Assembly (NCBI GenBank): GCA_016930575.1
Contig: JAFGGL010000019.1
Location: forward strand, 55,103 to 119,102
From: Clostridiales bacterium
Lineage (GTDB): Bacteria; Bacillota; Clostridia; Christensenellales; Aristaeellaceae
Length of the DNA: 64,000 bases
Reading direction: 5' to 3'
Below the pieces are notes generated by a model. It was not told the DNA's origin. It saw nothing but the letters and a program-made list of their open reading frames with translations, and did not search any database. Below, one piece after another: positions 19,869 through 29,242 of the stretch (the stretch's first letter is position 1; every line of letters starts with the position of its first letter). The position numbers were made by a program, and so were the translations under genes.

Positions 19869-20249
19869 CTATTCGTCTTCCCCCTTCATCATCAGCGTCA
19901 TGCTGTCGATATCCAGGGTATGGTAGCGGCGGTAGAGGCGGATGGTTAAAGCCAGCATCACCGCCGTGACGCTGACGGACACCACGATGCCCGTGAGCAC
20001 CAGGCCGCTGGGGATGGGGTTGACGTAGCCGGCCGCTGCCGCGCCTTCGGCCAGCACCGGCGCGGCGCGCCCCGCGATGAAGCCCTGCGAGGTCAGAAAC
20101 AGGAAGGTCGCCGTCTCCATGATGTTGAGCCCGATGATCTTCTTGATGAGGTTGTGGTGCAGCAGCAGCGTCGTAAACCCGATGCCGAACAAAAGGATGG
20201 CGACGGTGACGTCCAGATGCGTCCACAGCAGCGAGAGAATATCGCCCAT
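19869..20249 (-). CDS. MnhC/MrpC (NuoK-like) cation:proton antiporter subunit
   Basis: LFGIGFTTLLLHHNLIKKIIGLNIMETATFLFLTS...NPIPSGLVLTGIVVSVSVTAVMLALTIRLYRRY. Confidence 0.88.
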   Translation of the reverse strand: MGDILSLLWTHLDVTVAILLFGIGFTTLLLHHNLIKKIIGLNIMETATFLFLTSQGFIAGRAAPVLAEGAAAAGYVNPIPSGLVLTGIVVSVSVTAVMLALTIRLYRRYHTLDIDSMTLMMKGEDE

Positions 20250-21247
20250 CAAACCCCTCCTTTGCGTATCAGGGTGTAAAACACATACATCGTGCACATC
20301 ACGACCAGCCCGACGCAGATGTTCAGCGGCAGGATGAATCCCGCCGACAGGATGTTGCCCGGAACGCCCAGCGAAACGCCGCTTTCCAGATGGTTGGCGC
20401 CCGTGTAGAAGGAATAGCTTTTCAGCCCCGCGTAGCTGAGAAGCGCCGCGAACGTCACCCACTGGAAGGTACGGTAGGTGAAGAAGCGTTCGGTCTTTTT
20501 GAAGCCGTAGGCGTTTAAATATAGGATCAGCCCCGCGCCCATGATGGCGCCGCCGGAGAACCCGCCTCCGGGCGTGATGTGCCCGTTTAGTACCACGTAA
20601 AACCCGAACAGCAGCACCACGGGCGTAAGGAGCTTAGCGGCGAACTGAAGGATCTGGTCGTTCTTGGGCTCGTGGAAGCGGTCGTCGTACTCGGCCTCCA
20701 GCCAGGTCTTGGTGGGCTTGCCGTCCTTGTGGTCGTGCAGTTTCAATAAAAACAGCGCCGAGCAGGCGGCCGTGAACAGCACCGTCGCCTCGCCGAAGGT
20801 ATCAAACGCGCGGTAATCCAAAATCATGCCCGTGACCATGTTGACCGCGCCGGTCTCTCCGGGGCCCAGTTCCACGTAGCGCGCGGCGACCTCGTTGTTG
20901 TCGGGGTTGCCCGGGTCGCCGAACGGCGGCAGGGTATTCACCGTCCACAACAGGAACATCACGATGCCAAAGCAGGTGACCGCAGACAGGATACGGTACA
21001 GGCGCTGGATGATTTTCACGCCCGAAGAATACGACCACGCGTGGATCTGCCGGTACATCTCGTGCTCCTGCTCCTGGGCGCGCTGCACGCGCAGCTCGCG
21101 CACGCCTTCCAGCGCTTCCAGCGCCTCGTTGGAGGAGCGCGTAAGCCCTTGCGGCTGCTCGCCCAGGGAGGCGATCATGTCCTCGTCCAGCGGGCTTTCG
21201 TCGCCGTAGAACCTCTGGCGCAGGATGTCAGCGATCTTTTTCTTCAT
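20249..21247 (-). CDS. MbhE-MnhB/MrpB-like subunit with a hydrophilic N-terminal extension
   Basis: DYRAFDTFGEATVLFTAACSALFLL followed by LLTPVVLLFGFYVVLNGHITPGGGFSGGAIMGAGLILYL. Confidence 0.85.
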   Translation of the reverse strand: MKKKIADILRQRFYGDESPLDEDMIASLGEQPQGLTRSSNEALEALEGVRELRVQRAQEQEHEMYRQIHAWSYSSGVKIIQRLYRILSAVTCFGIVMFLLWTVNTLPPFGDPGNPDNNEVAARYVELGPGETGAVNMVTGMILDYRAFDTFGEATVLFTAACSALFLLKLHDHKDGKPTKTWLEAEYDDRFHEPKNDQILQFAAKLLTPVVLLFGFYVVLNGHITPGGGFSGGAIMGAGLILYLNAYGFKKTERFFTYRTFQWVTFAALLSYAGLKSYSFYTGANHLESGVSLGVPGNILSAGFILPLNICVGLVVMCTMYVFYTLIRKGGV

Positions 21248-21491
21248 CGTTTTTCACCTTGATCGCATGGAGTTTTTTGAGCGTGATAAAGAACAATATG
21301 CCCGTGACGCCCGCGCCGACGGCGGCCTCGGTGATCGCAAGGTCGGGCGACTGGAGCAATATCCACAGGATGCTCATCAGCAGGCTGTACGCCAGGAAGA
21401 TGATCACGGACACGAGCAGGTCCTTGGCGATGCAGGTGGCGACGGCGCATATCAACAGCGCGCCGAGCACGATCACCGTCAGCAGCGTCAT
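21228..21491 (-). CDS. DUF4040/MbhD-like subunit
   Basis: MTLLTVIVLGALLICAVATCIAKDLLVSVIIFLAYSLLMSILWILLQSPDLAITEAAVGAGVTGILFFITLKK. Confidence 0.85.
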   Translation of the reverse strand: MTLLTVIVLGALLICAVATCIAKDLLVSVIIFLAYSLLMSILWILLQSPDLAITEAAVGAGVTGILFFITLKKLHAIKVKNDEEKDR

Positions 21492-21811
21492 TTGCTCAGC
21501 ACCTCCATATCGCGGTCGAGCCGTGGGTTGGTGGTCGCCTCCAGGCGGGCGATCAGGTGGCCGGCGGTAGGGCTGGCGATCCACAGGAAGATCATCGTCA
21601 GCGCGAACTTGAGCACGATCCATCCGTCGGCGGCGCTGATGGAAAGCCCGATCATCAGCGCCAGGATGCCCAGCGAATCGCACATCGAGGACGCGTGCAG
21701 GCGGTTGAGCGCGATGCGGAAGCGGTACTGCCCGAGCACGCCCGCGGCGAGCACGACCAAACCGCCGAGCAGGAAAACGGCCGTGAGGATGAAGCGGACG
21801 ACCTCAATCAC
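21488..21811 (-). CDS. MnhG/MrpG-like antiporter subunit (GTG start)
   Basis: LGQYRFRIALNRLHASSMCDSLGILALMIGLSI...IASPTAGHLIARLE. Confidence 0.85.
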   Translation of the reverse strand: MIEVVRFILTAVFLLGGLVVLAAGVLGQYRFRIALNRLHASSMCDSLGILALMIGLSISAADGWIVLKFALTMIFLWIASPTAGHLIARLEATTNPRLDRDMEVLSK

Positions 21812-22112
21812 GTTTGATCTCCCCCTTCTCCTGTTTTTCCATCGCAACGCCCATGTACACCTTGCATAGCACCACGATCGCCAGGAAGCCGATCATCGCG
21901 TACAAAAGCGCGACGTCGGCCAGGTAGCCTTCATTCAGCATCAGCGCGAGCACGCAGATCATCCCCAGCGTCAGCGTGCAGATCATGTTGATGGCGATGA
22001 TTCGGCCGGTGATGCCGGGGCCGCGCACCGCGCGCTCCAGGCACAGGAGCGTGAGTACGGAAAGCACGGCCAGCACAGCCGTATACAGGGTTTGATAGGC
22101 TTCCTGCATCAC
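21804..22112 (-). CDS. MnhF/MrpF-like antiporter subunit
   Basis: RAVRGPGITGRIIAINMICTLTLGMICVLAL...YLADVALLYAMIGFLAIVVLCKVYMG. Confidence 0.85.
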   Translation of the reverse strand: MMQEAYQTLYTAVLAVLSVLTLLCLERAVRGPGITGRIIAINMICTLTLGMICVLALMLNEGYLADVALLYAMIGFLAIVVLCKVYMGVAMEKQEKGEIKRD

Positions 22113-22579
22113 TTCACCCCCAGCTTTTCCAGCCGCATCAGCCGCCGCTGGAACGAAAGGTTTTCGATACCCTCGGCAAAGCTTTGATCCAGGCAGTGCA
22201 CGGTGAGCTTTTCGCCCTCGCAGAACACCGAAAGCGTGCCGGGCGTCAGCGTGATGGAGTTGGCAAGCAGGCTTTGCGCCAGCGTGGTTTTCAACGGCGT
22301 ACAGAAGGTGATCAGCTGCGGTTTGACCTCATACTTCGTACGGAGCATGATGCGCATCAACTGGAAACTCGCCTGGACGATCTCCTTGAGCAGCACGGCG
22401 ACGTACACAAGCGCCGCGGGGATCATCCTGAGGATGCGCAGCTCGCGTCGCAGCCCGTAATCCAGGAATTTGACGCAGAAAAAATACAGAGCCGCGACGA
22501 TCACGGCCCCGATGCCCGCAATTTCAAGGGTGACGCGACCGTTGAACGCGATCCACAGGAGAAACAGCGCCGTCAGCAT
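22109..22579 (-). CDS. MnhE/MrpE-like antiporter subunit
   Basis: LPxx-type MnhE features: YVAVLLKEIVQASFQLMRIMLRTKYEVKPQLITFCTPLKTTLAQSLLANSITLTPGTLSV. Confidence 0.88.
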   Translation of the reverse strand: MLTALFLLWIAFNGRVTLEIAGIGAVIVAALYFFCVKFLDYGLRRELRILRMIPAALVYVAVLLKEIVQASFQLMRIMLRTKYEVKPQLITFCTPLKTTLAQSLLANSITLTPGTLSVFCEGEKLTVHCLDQSFAEGIENLSFQRRLMRLEKLGVK

Positions 22580-22641
22580 CCTTTTTACCTCCGCTACGAA
22601 TAAATAGAAAAACAGCGGGAAGGAGCCCCGCCCTCCCTGTT

Positions 22642-22670
22642 ATTTTATGCTCCGCGTTACCATTTGTCAA
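22642..22670 (-). promoter_or_regulatory. Sigma-A promoter (TTGACA-17-TAAAAT) for the Mrp/Mbh-like operon
   Basis: Minus strand TTGACA = 22670-22665, TAAAAT = 22647-22642, 17-nt spacer, upstream of MnhE. Confidence 0.65.
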
Positions 22671-22775
22671 TTTCGAAACGGTTTTTTTCTTGTGTGCGCT
22701 CAGGTCCGGAACATGGTATACTTTTTTACGGTTGTTGATGCCGCGCCGACAGGCGGATACGCTCCGCCGGAGGTC

Positions 22776-23723
22776 ATGATGATTACATTTTACTCCCCCA
22801 AAGACACGGATGCGCTTGTTTTGCTGCTGCGCGAGGCGTACGCCCTGCCGGACGCCGAGGTCCGCCTGCACCGGGACTGGATCGGGTATGTGTACACGGT
22901 GAAAACGCAAGCCGCGGCCTATGTCCTGAAGCTGTACCGCCCCTTTCACACACGATTCGCGCTCAACACCGTCGGCATCCTGCAATACCTTGAAGCCCGG
23001 GAGTATCCGGCGGCGCGAATCGTTCCCGCGATAACGGGAGAAGCGTATGTTATGGTGCGGACCTCCGCCGGAGACGCCGTGGCTATGCTGTATGATTTGA
23101 TTGCGGGCGAAGATCCGGACGTAGAAACCGACCTCGTGCCCATCGCCGCGCAGACAGGTATACTACACCGCGTAATGGCGGATTATACCGGCGAAATTCT
23201 GCAGCACGGCAAGGCACATTATATTGACCGATACCTTCAAATACTGGAAAGAATAGAATTCCCGCAGGATAAGCTTGCGGATGTTATAACCTATGGCGCG
23301 GCGTTGTGGGAACGGTTTGAACAATCCCCCAGAGGCTTCTGCCACGGCGACCTGCACTGTGGCAATATGCGCAGGGACAATCAAAAGCGGTACTGGCTGT
23401 TTGATTTTGACGCGGCATGTGTAGCGCACCCGGCCGCTGATATCGCCACCCTGTGCGACAGAACCGATTACTTTCATTTACAAGAGGACGCGTTTGCCGA
23501 AACACAGCGCGCGCTGGACTTGTTTATGCCCGCCTATGAGCGGGAGCGCGGGAGCGCGTTGGTTGAAGCGGACGTCCGGGCGGTGTACGCGTTCATCGCC
23601 ATCCGGCACTACGATATCCAGGCGACGATCACCGATTGCCAGGGCTATACGCTGCAAAATCTGGAAAACCAGCACCGATGGCTGATGGATTGGCGGGAAC
23701 TGTGCGCACGCAAAGGCGTCTGA
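22776..23723 (+). CDS. APH/choline-kinase-like phosphotransferase family protein
   Basis: FCHGDLHCGNMRRDNQKRYWLFDFDAACVAHPAADIA (Brenner motif HGDLHxxN...DFD). Confidence 0.85.
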   Translation: MMITFYSPKDTDALVLLLREAYALPDAEVRLHRDWIGYVYTVKTQAAAYVLKLYRPFHTRFALNTVGILQYLEAREYPAARIVPAITGEAYVMVRTSAGDAVAMLYDLIAGEDPDVETDLVPIAAQTGILHRVMADYTGEILQHGKAHYIDRYLQILERIEFPQDKLADVITYGAALWERFEQSPRGFCHGDLHCGNMRRDNQKRYWLFDFDAACVAHPAADIATLCDRTDYFHLQEDAFAETQRALDLFMPAYERERGSALVEADVRAVYAFIAIRHYDIQATITDCQGYTLQNLENQHRWLMDWRELCARKGV

Positions 23724-23775
23724 CGAATTTCTTTGCTTGTAATCGCACCCCGTTTTTGCTATAATCGCGTCTGTA

Positions 23776-23861
23776 GCCGGTGTGTCGGAATGGCAGACGA
23801 GGAAGACTCAAAATCTTTTGTGGGCGACCACGTGGGGGTTCAAGTCCCTTCACCGGCACCA
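23776..23861 (+). tRNA. tRNA-Leu (anticodon CAA), CCA encoded
   Basis: GCCGGTG...CACCGGC acceptor stem, ACTCAAAATC anticodon loop, long variable arm, GGTTCAAGTCC T-arm, ACCA end. Confidence 0.93.
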
Positions 23862-23862
23862 A

Positions 23863-23905
23863 ACCCGAAAGGCGGACGCGATTGCGTTCGCCTTTCGGGT
23901 TTTTA
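23863..23905 (+). terminator. Rho-independent terminator after tRNA-Leu
   Basis: AACCCGAAAGGCG...CGCCTTTCGGGTTTTT. Confidence 0.8.
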
Positions 23906-24023
23906 TATCGTTGATACTCATTTCGCATATTCTGCATTCATGGATGAAATCACTTGTTTTGATCGTTTTATCATCGGGTATATTTTCAAAGACCCACCAC
24001 GGCTTTTAAAGGAGATTTCAACT

Positions 24024-25082
24024 ATGATACGCAAACTTGGCATGATCGCGCTCGCGGTCATCATACTCATGTCCTCTGCGGCAGGCGCATCGGCTGCGAC
24101 CGGCCTTATCTACAGTGAGGATTTTTCTGGCTACGCGGTCGATTCCTTCCCTTCCGGCTGGAGTATCGTATCCAGCGGAGCCGGGAACAGCGAACAGAAG
24201 ATCGCAGACGACGCTGGAAACAAAGTGTTGCTGGCGAAGTCCCAGGCCGGCGTCAGCGCGGTGCTGCGGTACGCGCTGGGTGCATTGCCAGGCAAGATCA
24301 TCTTTTCGTTTGACGCTTCCATCCCCGGCGGCGGCTCCGTTTCCATCAGCAACGGAACGCTGGCGGCCTCGGTTAGCGGCGCCCCCGCCGATCAGTGGGC
24401 GAGCTATACGCTGACGATCAATTTCTCGCAGAAAACCTACGATCTGTCCATCAACGGCGCAACCGTAAAAAGCAGGGCAGGCCTTTCAGCGACGAGTGCG
24501 TCTACGGGGATTACCCTCAATACCGGCCATGCGACCGGGAACGATATCGCGATGATCGACAACCTCGTGATTCAGGAGACCTACGCCTACTACTCCCATA
24601 ATACGGTATGCTCCTTCGGCCCTCATTTCCGCGACGTATCCCCGGAACTCACCGATAAATGGTATATGTTCACGCCGGTCGACCTGAGCCGGGACGGGAC
24701 GCAAACCTATCCCCTCGTCGGCGGGGGCGCGTATATCATCGGGCAGGTAAACATTTACGTGTCGGGAGACAACGTAACGGTACTGTACCAGTATTTCAAC
24801 GACGATATCTGGGACGAACAACAGTTTTTCACGATCTTCCCCGATTACGGCAGCATTACCACCGTAACGCCGGAGGAAATCGAGCCGTTGTTCTCCTACG
24901 GGCAACCTATCAGCATAGCCTATGACCTGTCCGGAGATACGAACGTCATCCTGTTCGTGCGCAACGTTGTAACTTTCCGGGATGACAATCCCAAGATCGT
25001 CCGCTTCTGGGAGAATATACCGGAGTACAAAACCCAGCGGGAGCAGATGCTGGACCTTCTGGACGGAACGCAGGGATATTAG
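24024..25082 (+). CDS. Secreted protein of unknown function with LamG-like N-terminal module
   Basis: Signal peptide MIRKLGMIALAVIILMSSAAGASA; SEDFSGYAVDSFPSGWSI...; the longer ORF start would overlap the tRNA. Confidence 0.75.
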   Translation: MIRKLGMIALAVIILMSSAAGASAATGLIYSEDFSGYAVDSFPSGWSIVSSGAGNSEQKIADDAGNKVLLAKSQAGVSAVLRYALGALPGKIIFSFDASIPGGGSVSISNGTLAASVSGAPADQWASYTLTINFSQKTYDLSINGATVKSRAGLSATSASTGITLNTGHATGNDIAMIDNLVIQETYAYYSHNTVCSFGPHFRDVSPELTDKWYMFTPVDLSRDGTQTYPLVGGGAYIIGQVNIYVSGDNVTVLYQYFNDDIWDEQQFFTIFPDYGSITTVTPEEIEPLFSYGQPISIAYDLSGDTNVILFVRNVVTFRDDNPKIVRFWENIPEYKTQREQMLDLLDGTQGY

Positions 25083-25229
25083 TCATCTACATAGTCTTGC
25101 GGTCCGCGGCGATTTTAATCGCACGGATGTCTTTCAACCATTCCATCGTCTGAGTCGCCTTATTGCGAACCGACCGGAAAAGCGGGCTGCAGCTGCAGCC
25201 CGCTTTTCTCATTCCAGAATAAAGAAATG

Positions 25230-26372
25230 TCACGCCGTTTTGGCGCGCCGCCTCCGGTAGATCCAAAGCGCGCTTGCCCCGACCAGCAAAGCCGAGAAAC
25301 CGATACCCAGCCACAGCCAGGGCCTTCCGGCGTCGCCGGTCTGCGGCGAGGTAGAACCTCCGCAGTCGCCGATCATTTCCACATAGCGGAAGCTGGGATT
25401 GTTGAGCAGCTGCCCCATGGCGGGAGTCCACGATGTTTTTCCCGCTCCGCTGCTTAAGGCCGAAACCAGAATATCCCCCGAAACCGAGGGGCTGCGTGGC
25501 GTGGACGTCGTATCGTAAATCGCAGGTTCTTCTTCGCTGGAGAATATCACTTTCCCGCAAGTCACGATTAATTCATCGTCCTGGGTACCAGCGGGCCAGT
25601 ACAGGCCGCTCACGCCTTCCTGGCTTGTAAACTCTCCGTAGCCGCCGGTCACACGAACATCTCCGGCATACAGCGATCCCCCGGCGTATCCCTTCGCGAC
25701 CGATGTGATATTCCCGCCGCTCAATCCGAAGGAACCTTCCGCCCTCACTCCGATCGCGGTCGTACTTCCGGTAACGTCAATGGACACCTGTCCTCCAATC
25801 ATCGCTACATCCTGTGTGCACCGTATACCTGTCGAAAGCGCTCCGTAAACCGTGATATCTACCGTTCCGCTTTCGATGTATACGTCATAGGAATCCTCCC
25901 GGATCCCAACGACCGTCGTACCACCCGCGTCATTGTGAAGGTCAATGGTCAGGGTTCCTGTCGCGGCGCTTTCGGTGAACGTTATGGTGCCGTGCTGGCA
26001 AAACAGTCCGTGCAGCGATCCCGCTTTTGATCCGCTGTACGTCAGGAAATTGTTGCCCTCAAGTTCCACAATGACGTCCCCGCCAAGCACGACCATGATG
26101 TTTACCGTTCCCGAGGTCAGCGTGCTGAACGAAGCGTCTTTCAACCTTAGCGTTGGCGTAGGCGTGGTGCTCGTATCAAAAAACACATTCCAGTTTGCAG
26201 CCGTACCGTAACTGCCGCTGTTGAGCAGATACGGATTGCCCGCCGTTAGGGTACGGTTTGCCACCAAGACCTGCGTGGCAGGCCCGGCAAAGGCTACTGG
26301 CACCGTAATGAACAATAGTAAAACTGTAAACAGCGCTGCCAGCAGCAGGTGCTTTTTGATATTCATTTTCAT
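25230..26372 (-). CDS. Secreted surface protein with repetitive beta-strand-like body and SPQTG-TM-RRRR C-terminus
   Basis: Signal peptide; SPQTGDAGRPWLWLGIGFSALLVGASALWIYRRRRAKTA. Confidence 0.8.
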   Translation of the reverse strand: MKMNIKKHLLLAALFTVLLLFITVPVAFAGPATQVLVANRTLTAGNPYLLNSGSYGTAANWNVFFDTSTTPTPTLRLKDASFSTLTSGTVNIMVVLGGDVIVELEGNNFLTYSGSKAGSLHGLFCQHGTITFTESAATGTLTIDLHNDAGGTTVVGIREDSYDVYIESGTVDITVYGALSTGIRCTQDVAMIGGQVSIDVTGSTTAIGVRAEGSFGLSGGNITSVAKGYAGGSLYAGDVRVTGGYGEFTSQEGVSGLYWPAGTQDDELIVTCGKVIFSSEEEPAIYDTTSTPRSPSVSGDILVSALSSGAGKTSWTPAMGQLLNNPSFRYVEMIGDCGGSTSPQTGDAGRPWLWLGIGFSALLVGASALWIYRRRRAKTA

Positions 26373-26521
26373 AGGGTATATCCTCCGGATTTGATTGGGA
26401 AGTGTATTGCCTCATCGTTTTTACATTTGATTTAGAAATAGCAAAACTCTTAGAAAATCGGACAATCAACACGGACTGCCGCGGGGTCGCGGCAACCCGT
26501 GTTATGCTATTGAAAGCAACA

Positions 26522-27676
26522 TTACGCCGTTTTAGCATACCGTTTTCTGAAAATCCAGAACACGCCTGCGCCGACAAACACAGCCGCGAAACCGATACCC
26601 AGCCACAGCCACGGCCTGCCTGCGTCGCCGGTTTGCGGCAAGGGCGGCTCTTCGCTCTCGCCGAGCATCTCCACATAGTGGAAGCTGTAATTGCTGAACA
26701 GCTGCCCCATAGCCGGAGCCCACGTGGTTTTCCCCGTACCATCGCTTATGGATGCAACCAGAATATCCCCTGAAACCGAGAGGCTGGGGTACGGAGATGT
26801 TGCATCAAGAAGCGCCGCTTGATTTGCACTGGTGAATATAACTTGCCCGCCGGTCACTGCCATATCTTCACTTGTTGAACCGGGAGGAAAAAATAAACCA
26901 AAAGCGGAACCTAGGCCATCAAACTCTCCGGATCCGCCGGTAATACTTACCTCTGTGCTATATAGAGCCCCGCTGCTGCCGCCAAACCCATAAACAGTTG
27001 CGGAAACGGTACCTCCGCTCAGGCTGAACGCTGTATCCGCTCTCACCCCTGCAACATATGTCGAGCCCACAGGAACAGCTAATGATACCTGGCCGCCGCT
27101 GACACTCACCTGCTGTTCGGTAAATACGCCATAGGAATACATTCCCTGCGTTGAGATATCAATCGTCCCGCCTTGGATAGATATCTCGTTATGATTTCTG
27201 ATTCCTGCCGTCGTATACCCGCTGGCACCGTTCAATATGCTAATGGTCAAGTTTCCCGAAGCGCCGCTCTCGGTGATTGTCACGCTGCCATTCGGGCAAA
27301 ATATCCCGTTCATGTTTATGCCGCTACCACCGCTGTAATATAAGTAGTTCGTGCCCTCAAGCTCCACGATGATGTCTCCGCCATTCACAACAACGACACT
27401 TAATTCTCCTGATGCGTTTGTCATTGTATTAAACGACGCGTTTTTTAGCCTCAGCGTTGGCGCAGGCGAGGTGCTCGTATCGAAATGCACGTTCCAGTTA
27501 GAAGGATTGCCGTAGCTGCCGCTGTTTAGCAGGTACGGTTGGCTTACCGATAAAGGATGGTTTGCTATTACGACCTGCGTGGCGGGACCGGCAAGGGCGG
27601 CAGACATCGTAATACACAGCAGCAAAACTGTAAACAGCGCTGCCAGCAACAAGTGCTTGCTGATATTCATTTTCAT
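26522..27676 (-). CDS. LPXTG cell-wall-anchored surface protein, paralog of 25230..26372
   Basis: Signal peptide MKMNISKHLLLAALFTVLLL; LPQTGDAGRPWLWLGIGFAAVFVGAGVFWIFRKRYAKTA; AGGAGG RBS. Confidence 0.87.
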   Translation of the reverse strand: MKMNISKHLLLAALFTVLLLCITMSAALAGPATQVVIANHPLSVSQPYLLNSGSYGNPSNWNVHFDTSTSPAPTLRLKNASFNTMTNASGELSVVVVNGGDIIVELEGTNYLYYSGGSGINMNGIFCPNGSVTITESGASGNLTISILNGASGYTTAGIRNHNEISIQGGTIDISTQGMYSYGVFTEQQVSVSGGQVSLAVPVGSTYVAGVRADTAFSLSGGTVSATVYGFGGSSGALYSTEVSITGGSGEFDGLGSAFGLFFPPGSTSEDMAVTGGQVIFTSANQAALLDATSPYPSLSVSGDILVASISDGTGKTTWAPAMGQLFSNYSFHYVEMLGESEEPPLPQTGDAGRPWLWLGIGFAAVFVGAGVFWIFRKRYAKTA

Positions 27677-28129
27677 AGGATTTATCCTCCTGATTGATTG
27701 GTAAAGAATGGCTTCATTAGAATTCTTTGCATTTGATAGAAAAATAACACACACACAACTTGTGTCAACACCATGAGATGTTAAATGTTCTTTAAGTGAT
27801 TCAGCAAAGCATCATATATTAACTTGGAGATTTACAGTTTTTTACAGCATGTCTGGCGTCTGAAGCCGTAGATACATAACAATAATACTTATGCTTTCCA
27901 TATGATACTATAAAGCACCCGATATTTACCGGAAATGGTAATATTTTATTAAGATATTATTCATATATTTCTGTCGGATTCTGCGGCTTGCCATCGCCAA
28001 ACAAAGCGTGATAGACTGTGTTCGGAAATAACGCAACCGGCCGTTTTGCCGGAATGAAGTCAATACCGCATTTCAAGTCAAGAAATTATTCTTTGTTTCC
28101 GATATCGTTGATCGCGGGGAGGCGAGAGT

Positions 28130-29059
28130 TTGGCAGGGCACGAACAAAGCGAAGTATCGGCGGCGGTGGAGCGCATGCGAAAGTATATTGACGCGCATCT
28201 GCAGGAAGCGGTCACCGCAAGCGACGTGGCGAAGGCCGCCGGGTATTCCCAGTTCCACGCGGCGCGTATATTCAGGGAGGAAACAGGCCTGTCTCCGTTT
28301 GAGTATATCCGCCGGGAGCGGCTGACCGCGTCGGCGCACGCGCTGCGCGGCGGCGGCCAAAAGGTGCTGGACGTCGCGCTGGATTTCGTGTTCGCCAGCC
28401 ACGAGGGCTTTACGCGGGCGTTTGCAAACGGCTTTGGCATTACGCCCAAGAAGTACGCCGGCTGCCCGCCGCCGGAAGGCTGGCTTGTTCCCCGCCGGTA
28501 TCTCGACCGCTCCAAATCAAGACAGGAGGAAACGAATATGGATCAAACAGCGGTCATCTTCACACAAATCGTTGAGCGCCCGGCGCGCAAGCTGATTTTA
28601 AAACGCAGCAAAGCCGCCGGCGACTACTTCGCCTACTGCGGGGAGGTGGGCTGCGGAGAAAGCAACGCCTCCGCCCCGTGGGACATCCTCACGACCATCA
28701 AGGAAGCCTTGTACGAGCCCGTCGGCCTGTGGCTGCCGGACAACATGCGCCCGGCCGGAACGGGAGTTTACGCCCACGGGGTGGAGGTCCCCGCGGACTA
28801 CAGCGGCAAGATTCCCGAAGGTTTTGACGTGATCGACCTCGCCCCGTGCAAGCTGCTGGTATTTCAGGGCGAACCCTACGACGACTGTGATTTCCAGAGG
28901 GCCGTCGAGCTGTGCATGGAAAGAATCGGCAAGTTCAACCCCGAAGTCTACGGCTACCGGTACGCGCCGGATGAAGCGCCCAGGATGCAGCTTGCCCCCA
29001 TGGGCTGGCGCGGGTATATCGAACTGCTCCCGGTCAGGAGCATGAACAAGCAGGGATAG
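28130..29059 (+). CDS. AraC-family transcriptional regulator with GyrI-like effector domain
   Basis: TASDVAKAAGYSQFHAARIFREETGLSPFEYIRRERLTASAHAL; C-terminal GyrI-like domain; TTG start. Confidence 0.87.
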   Translation: MAGHEQSEVSAAVERMRKYIDAHLQEAVTASDVAKAAGYSQFHAARIFREETGLSPFEYIRRERLTASAHALRGGGQKVLDVALDFVFASHEGFTRAFANGFGITPKKYAGCPPPEGWLVPRRYLDRSKSRQEETNMDQTAVIFTQIVERPARKLILKRSKAAGDYFAYCGEVGCGESNASAPWDILTTIKEALYEPVGLWLPDNMRPAGTGVYAHGVEVPADYSGKIPEGFDVIDLAPCKLLVFQGEPYDDCDFQRAVELCMERIGKFNPEVYGYRYAPDEAPRMQLAPMGWRGYIELLPVRSMNKQG

Positions 29060-29096
29060 CCCCAAACCACAGACGTCCGGTTTAGCAGACGCCTTT

Positions 29097-29131
29097 GCCG
29101 CCGCGGGCCTCGTACAGCCCGCGGCGGTTTT
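29097..29131 (+). terminator. Rho-independent terminator
   Basis: CCGCCGCGGGC...GCCCGCGGCGGTTTT. Confidence 0.7.
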
Positions 29132-29213
29132 CTATGCCGCTGCCGGCATTTCCTTCCGGCGCAGGGTTTTTCTGTACAAATAAAAATATTCATGCATAAA
29201 TATAAAAAAGTGC

Positions 29214-29242
29214 TTGACAAAATATTACAAGTATATTAATAT
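29214..29242 (+). promoter_or_regulatory. Sigma-A promoter TTGACA-17-TAATAT upstream of the 1084-aa protein gene
   Basis: TTGACA 29214-29219, TAATAT 29237-29242. Confidence 0.6.

Noticed and set aside
23733-24023. N-terminal extension of the secreted protein ORF (start at 23733)
   Set aside because: Would overlap the tRNA-Leu gene and its terminator; a signal peptide begins at 24024.
25141-25215. GC-rich hairpin AAAAGCGGGCTGCAGCTGCAGCCCGCTTTTCTC between convergent genes
   Set aside because: Best explained as an ordinary bidirectional terminator.
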